From NCBI GenBank assembly GCA_017622845.1, contig JAGAQJ010000074.1, forward strand, positions 44,541 to 108,540: 64,000 nt of DNA, written 5' to 3'. The DNA comes from Lachnospiraceae bacterium. Its GTDB lineage: Bacteria; Bacillota; Clostridia; Lachnospirales; Lachnospiraceae. Below, one piece after another: positions 62,394-64,000 of the stretch. A program made the translations under genes and the position numbers. The stretch's first letter is position 1. Every line of letters begins with the position of its first letter. The notes beneath the pieces were generated by a model that was given only the letters and a program-made list of their open reading frames with translations, was not told the DNA's origin and ran no database searches.

Positions 62394-62549
62394 GCCTCGT
62401 TGATATTTGGCAAAACTACACAGAATATTTGTTCATCTGCAAGGCGGATTTTCGACGGCGTAGCGGTGGTTACGGCTAGAAAATCCAATGCCGCAGATGG
62501 ACGGATAGGCAAGTAGGTTTGGCTAATTATCAATAAGACAAGACACTAG
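62394..62549. mobile_element. 156-bp MITE-like element with nested inverted repeats
   Basis: The ends are long imperfect inverted repeats of about 36 bases (CTAGTGTCTTGCCTCGTTGA on the left, CTAGTGTCTTGTCTTATTGA read from the right). A second inverted repeat inside (CATCTGC with GGATTTTC, and GAAAATCC with GCAGATG) makes it a long hairpin. There is no coding frame. Confidence 0.75.
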
Positions 62550-62691
62550 GTCTAATGTCATTTTCCATTCTTGCAGAAGCTGAATATACCATCCATCAAT
62601 ATTATAACTTGTATATATGATGTCCATCTGAATTTTTCCAATCCTGATTTTTCAGCTCAAAAACCGGAAGTGCCATAATCAAACTTCCAAA

Positions 62692-63282
62692 TTAGAAAAT
62701 TGATTTTCGGTATAAATCGTAGATATCAATATTAGCCTCTACAAATGCGTCTATCAATTTTTGATAACCATTTGTCTGCATAAAAGTATATTCGTTTTCG
62801 GATATAGGATTGAGCATTAACCATGTGATAACACGTTTATCTGTTTCTATTGTTCCCAAATCAGACTTGAGTGAAAACGGCGGAATTAAAAGAATATGTT
62901 TCATGTCGATATTGGGTTGGTATATCGGAATGATATCCTTATAAACTTCGTATGGATGCGCTCGTACTTTTCCCTTTATCATAGCAAATGCACAAGTGGA
63001 TAAAAGCCCGTCAAACCAATTATTCCTGCTATCGCAAATTCCCATGAACTCAATATTTAATTCCTTATTATCTGCTGTCAACAGATTTTGACATTTATAA
63101 ACACCTAATGTAGAGTAAGCAGTGACTCCTTCAAAGGGACTATCTGGGCATTTAATAATCTCAATAGAAGCTTGTTCGTCATCCGAATCAAATGTTCCAA
63201 ATTGAAGAGGCTTTTCAAAAACCTCTTGGACTCTGGATAAAACTAAATGTCTTTGTTTCATATCTGAATATGTCTGTTCCAT
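62692..63282 (-). CDS. suppressor-of-fused (SUFU) domain protein, immunity-like
   Basis: The 196-residue protein resembles bacterial SUFU-family proteins (SSTLG-like STLGVYKCQNLL, AHPYEVYKDIIPIYQPNIDM, LLIPPFSLKSDLG, ITWLMLNPISENEY, NIDIYDLYRKSIF at the end). In Firmicutes such proteins, for example YqcF types, act as immunity or antitoxin partners of polymorphic toxins. No toxin gene is next to it, so it may be an orphan. ATG 63282 is chosen because the earlier GTG abuts the GAGGAG site. It lies 50 bases from the CRISPR array. Confidence 0.78.
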   Translation of the reverse strand: MEQTYSDMKQRHLVLSRVQEVFEKPLQFGTFDSDDEQASIEIIKCPDSPFEGVTAYSTLGVYKCQNLLTADNKELNIEFMGICDSRNNWFDGLLSTCAFAMIKGKVRAHPYEVYKDIIPIYQPNIDMKHILLIPPFSLKSDLGTIETDKRVITWLMLNPISENEYTFMQTNGYQKLIDAFVEANIDIYDLYRKSIF

Positions 63283-63334
63283 ACAATTATCCACTCCTCA
63301 GCTTGTGCTGTATTCTAAATCTCGATTTAGGTAA

Positions 63335-63889
63335 ATTTAAATACATCTCATGTTTCTATTAATCGGTTGCTGACAATGCTCCTTTGTCTCCGGTTGCTGA
63401 ATTTAAATACATCTCATGTTTCTATTAATCGAGTCTATGTGGAATAATGGAGCACCGTATTACTAATTTAAATACATCTCATGTTTCTATTAATCTTGCT
63501 CGCTATTGATTTATGTTGGTGCTTAATAATTTAAATACATCTCATGTTTCTATTAATCCCGCACCGGTGCGCCGATCAAACCGTCAAATGACATATTTAA
63601 ATACATCTCATGTTTCTATTAATCGCCTGATTTCTTTTTCAACAGATAGTACTCAATATCATTTAAATACATCTCATGTTTCTATTAATCTTCCTAGCCA
63701 TTTGCAGCCCTCCTGTCATGCTCATCATTTAAATACATCTCATGTTTCTATTAATCCAGCCGAGCAGCTTACAAAGAAAGCAAAGACATATCTATTTAAA
63801 TACATCTCATGTTTCTATTAATCTCCATTAAATCCTTACTAATAATTCCACCATTCTCCATTTAAATACATCTCATGTTTCTATTAATC
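63335..63889 (-). CRISPR. CRISPR array, nine identical 30-bp repeats
   Basis: The plus-strand repeat begins ATTTAAATACATCTCATG and ends TCTATTAATC. The nine copies start at 63335, 63401, 63466, 63529, 63595, 63661, 63727, 63794 and 63860, and no base differs between them. The eight spacers are 33-37 bp and all different. Read on the minus strand the repeat ends in TATTTAAAT, like clostridial type I-B repeats, so transcription is probably on the minus strand with the leader at the right. No cas gene lies in the window. At the right, 35 bases after the last repeat, ATTTAA is followed by unrelated sequence. Confidence 0.95.
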
Positions 63890-64000
63890 GTCCGTTTCCG
63901 AAGCAAAAGGATTTTTGGAATATAATTTAACCTGTTGTGCTAGTTGATTGTCGGTATAGAAAAACTTCAACAAAATATGCTATCCTATAGTTGTAAATCA

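Noticed and set aside
63513-63821. An open frame of 102 codons within the CRISPR array
   Set aside because: It is a translation of the repeats themselves; the recurrent LNTSHVSIN text reflects the 30-bp repeat and not a protein.

Overview
The window reads as chromosome of a motile, spore-forming Firmicute of the Lachnospiraceae type (Roseburia/Agathobacter-like; no species can be assigned from sequence alone). The signs are a moderate GC content, strong AGGAGG-type ribosome binding sites, occasional TTG/GTG starts, chemotaxis genes, a SleC-type cortex-lytic gene, a one-gene class III ribonucleotide reductase and several small proteins of a kind seen mainly in that family.

Layout. 0-4.2 kb: nrdD (with a fused redoxin domain), pyrF and a LytTR regulator. 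4.5-7.9 kb: an alpha/beta hydrolase, a degenerate ketoacyl synthase III homologue and a methyl-accepting chemotaxis protein. 8-11.6 kb: pyrE, two small membrane proteins and an M29 aminopeptidase. 11.6-16.9 kb: purE-purM-purN-purD and a membrane-anchored SH3 protein with a repetitive tail. 17-23.9 kb: GntR regulator, clpC, a small protein, radA and an M18 aminopeptidase. 24-28.7 kb: a BlaI/BlaR1-like pair on the minus strand with twin operators, a TetR regulator and glgB. 28.8-35.4 kb: tRNA-Trp, an HTH gene behind a consensus promoter with a perfect inverted repeat, a CheC-like protein, a YihY/BrkB protein, tRNA-Thr and a class A penicillin-binding protein.

The most striking locus is 36.4-40.8 kb. 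A sleC-type spore cortex-lytic gene on the minus strand is split by a 3.06-kb element that carries a large serine recombinase, a small accessory protein and a ParE-type toxin-antitoxin pair. An 11-bp direct repeat flanks it. Joining the two halves at that repeat restores one in-frame gene of 421 codons. This resembles the skin elements that interrupt sporulation genes in other Firmicutes.

41-50 kb holds typA, a single-strand DNA-binding protein, a corrinoid adenosyltransferase-like ATPase, a lysine riboswitch ahead of dapA-dapB, a eukaryotic-type hisA, a cold-shock protein, a degenerate M23 protein and a TrpR-like regulator. 50.2-54.1 kb is a GldA/GldG-like ABC exporter with a DUF4340 protein. 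54.2-60.5 kb has small regulators, an L,D-transpeptidase, an orphan NMT1-type binding lipoprotein and pcrA. From 60.5 kb the sequence becomes AT-rich and accessory: decayed genes, two MITE-like elements, a SUFU-domain gene and a nine-repeat CRISPR array near the window end with no cas genes in view.

A family of short palindromic intergenic repeats (ends GTAACAGTTCAGCC / GGCTGAACTGTTAC) recurs at least nine times through the core part of the window.
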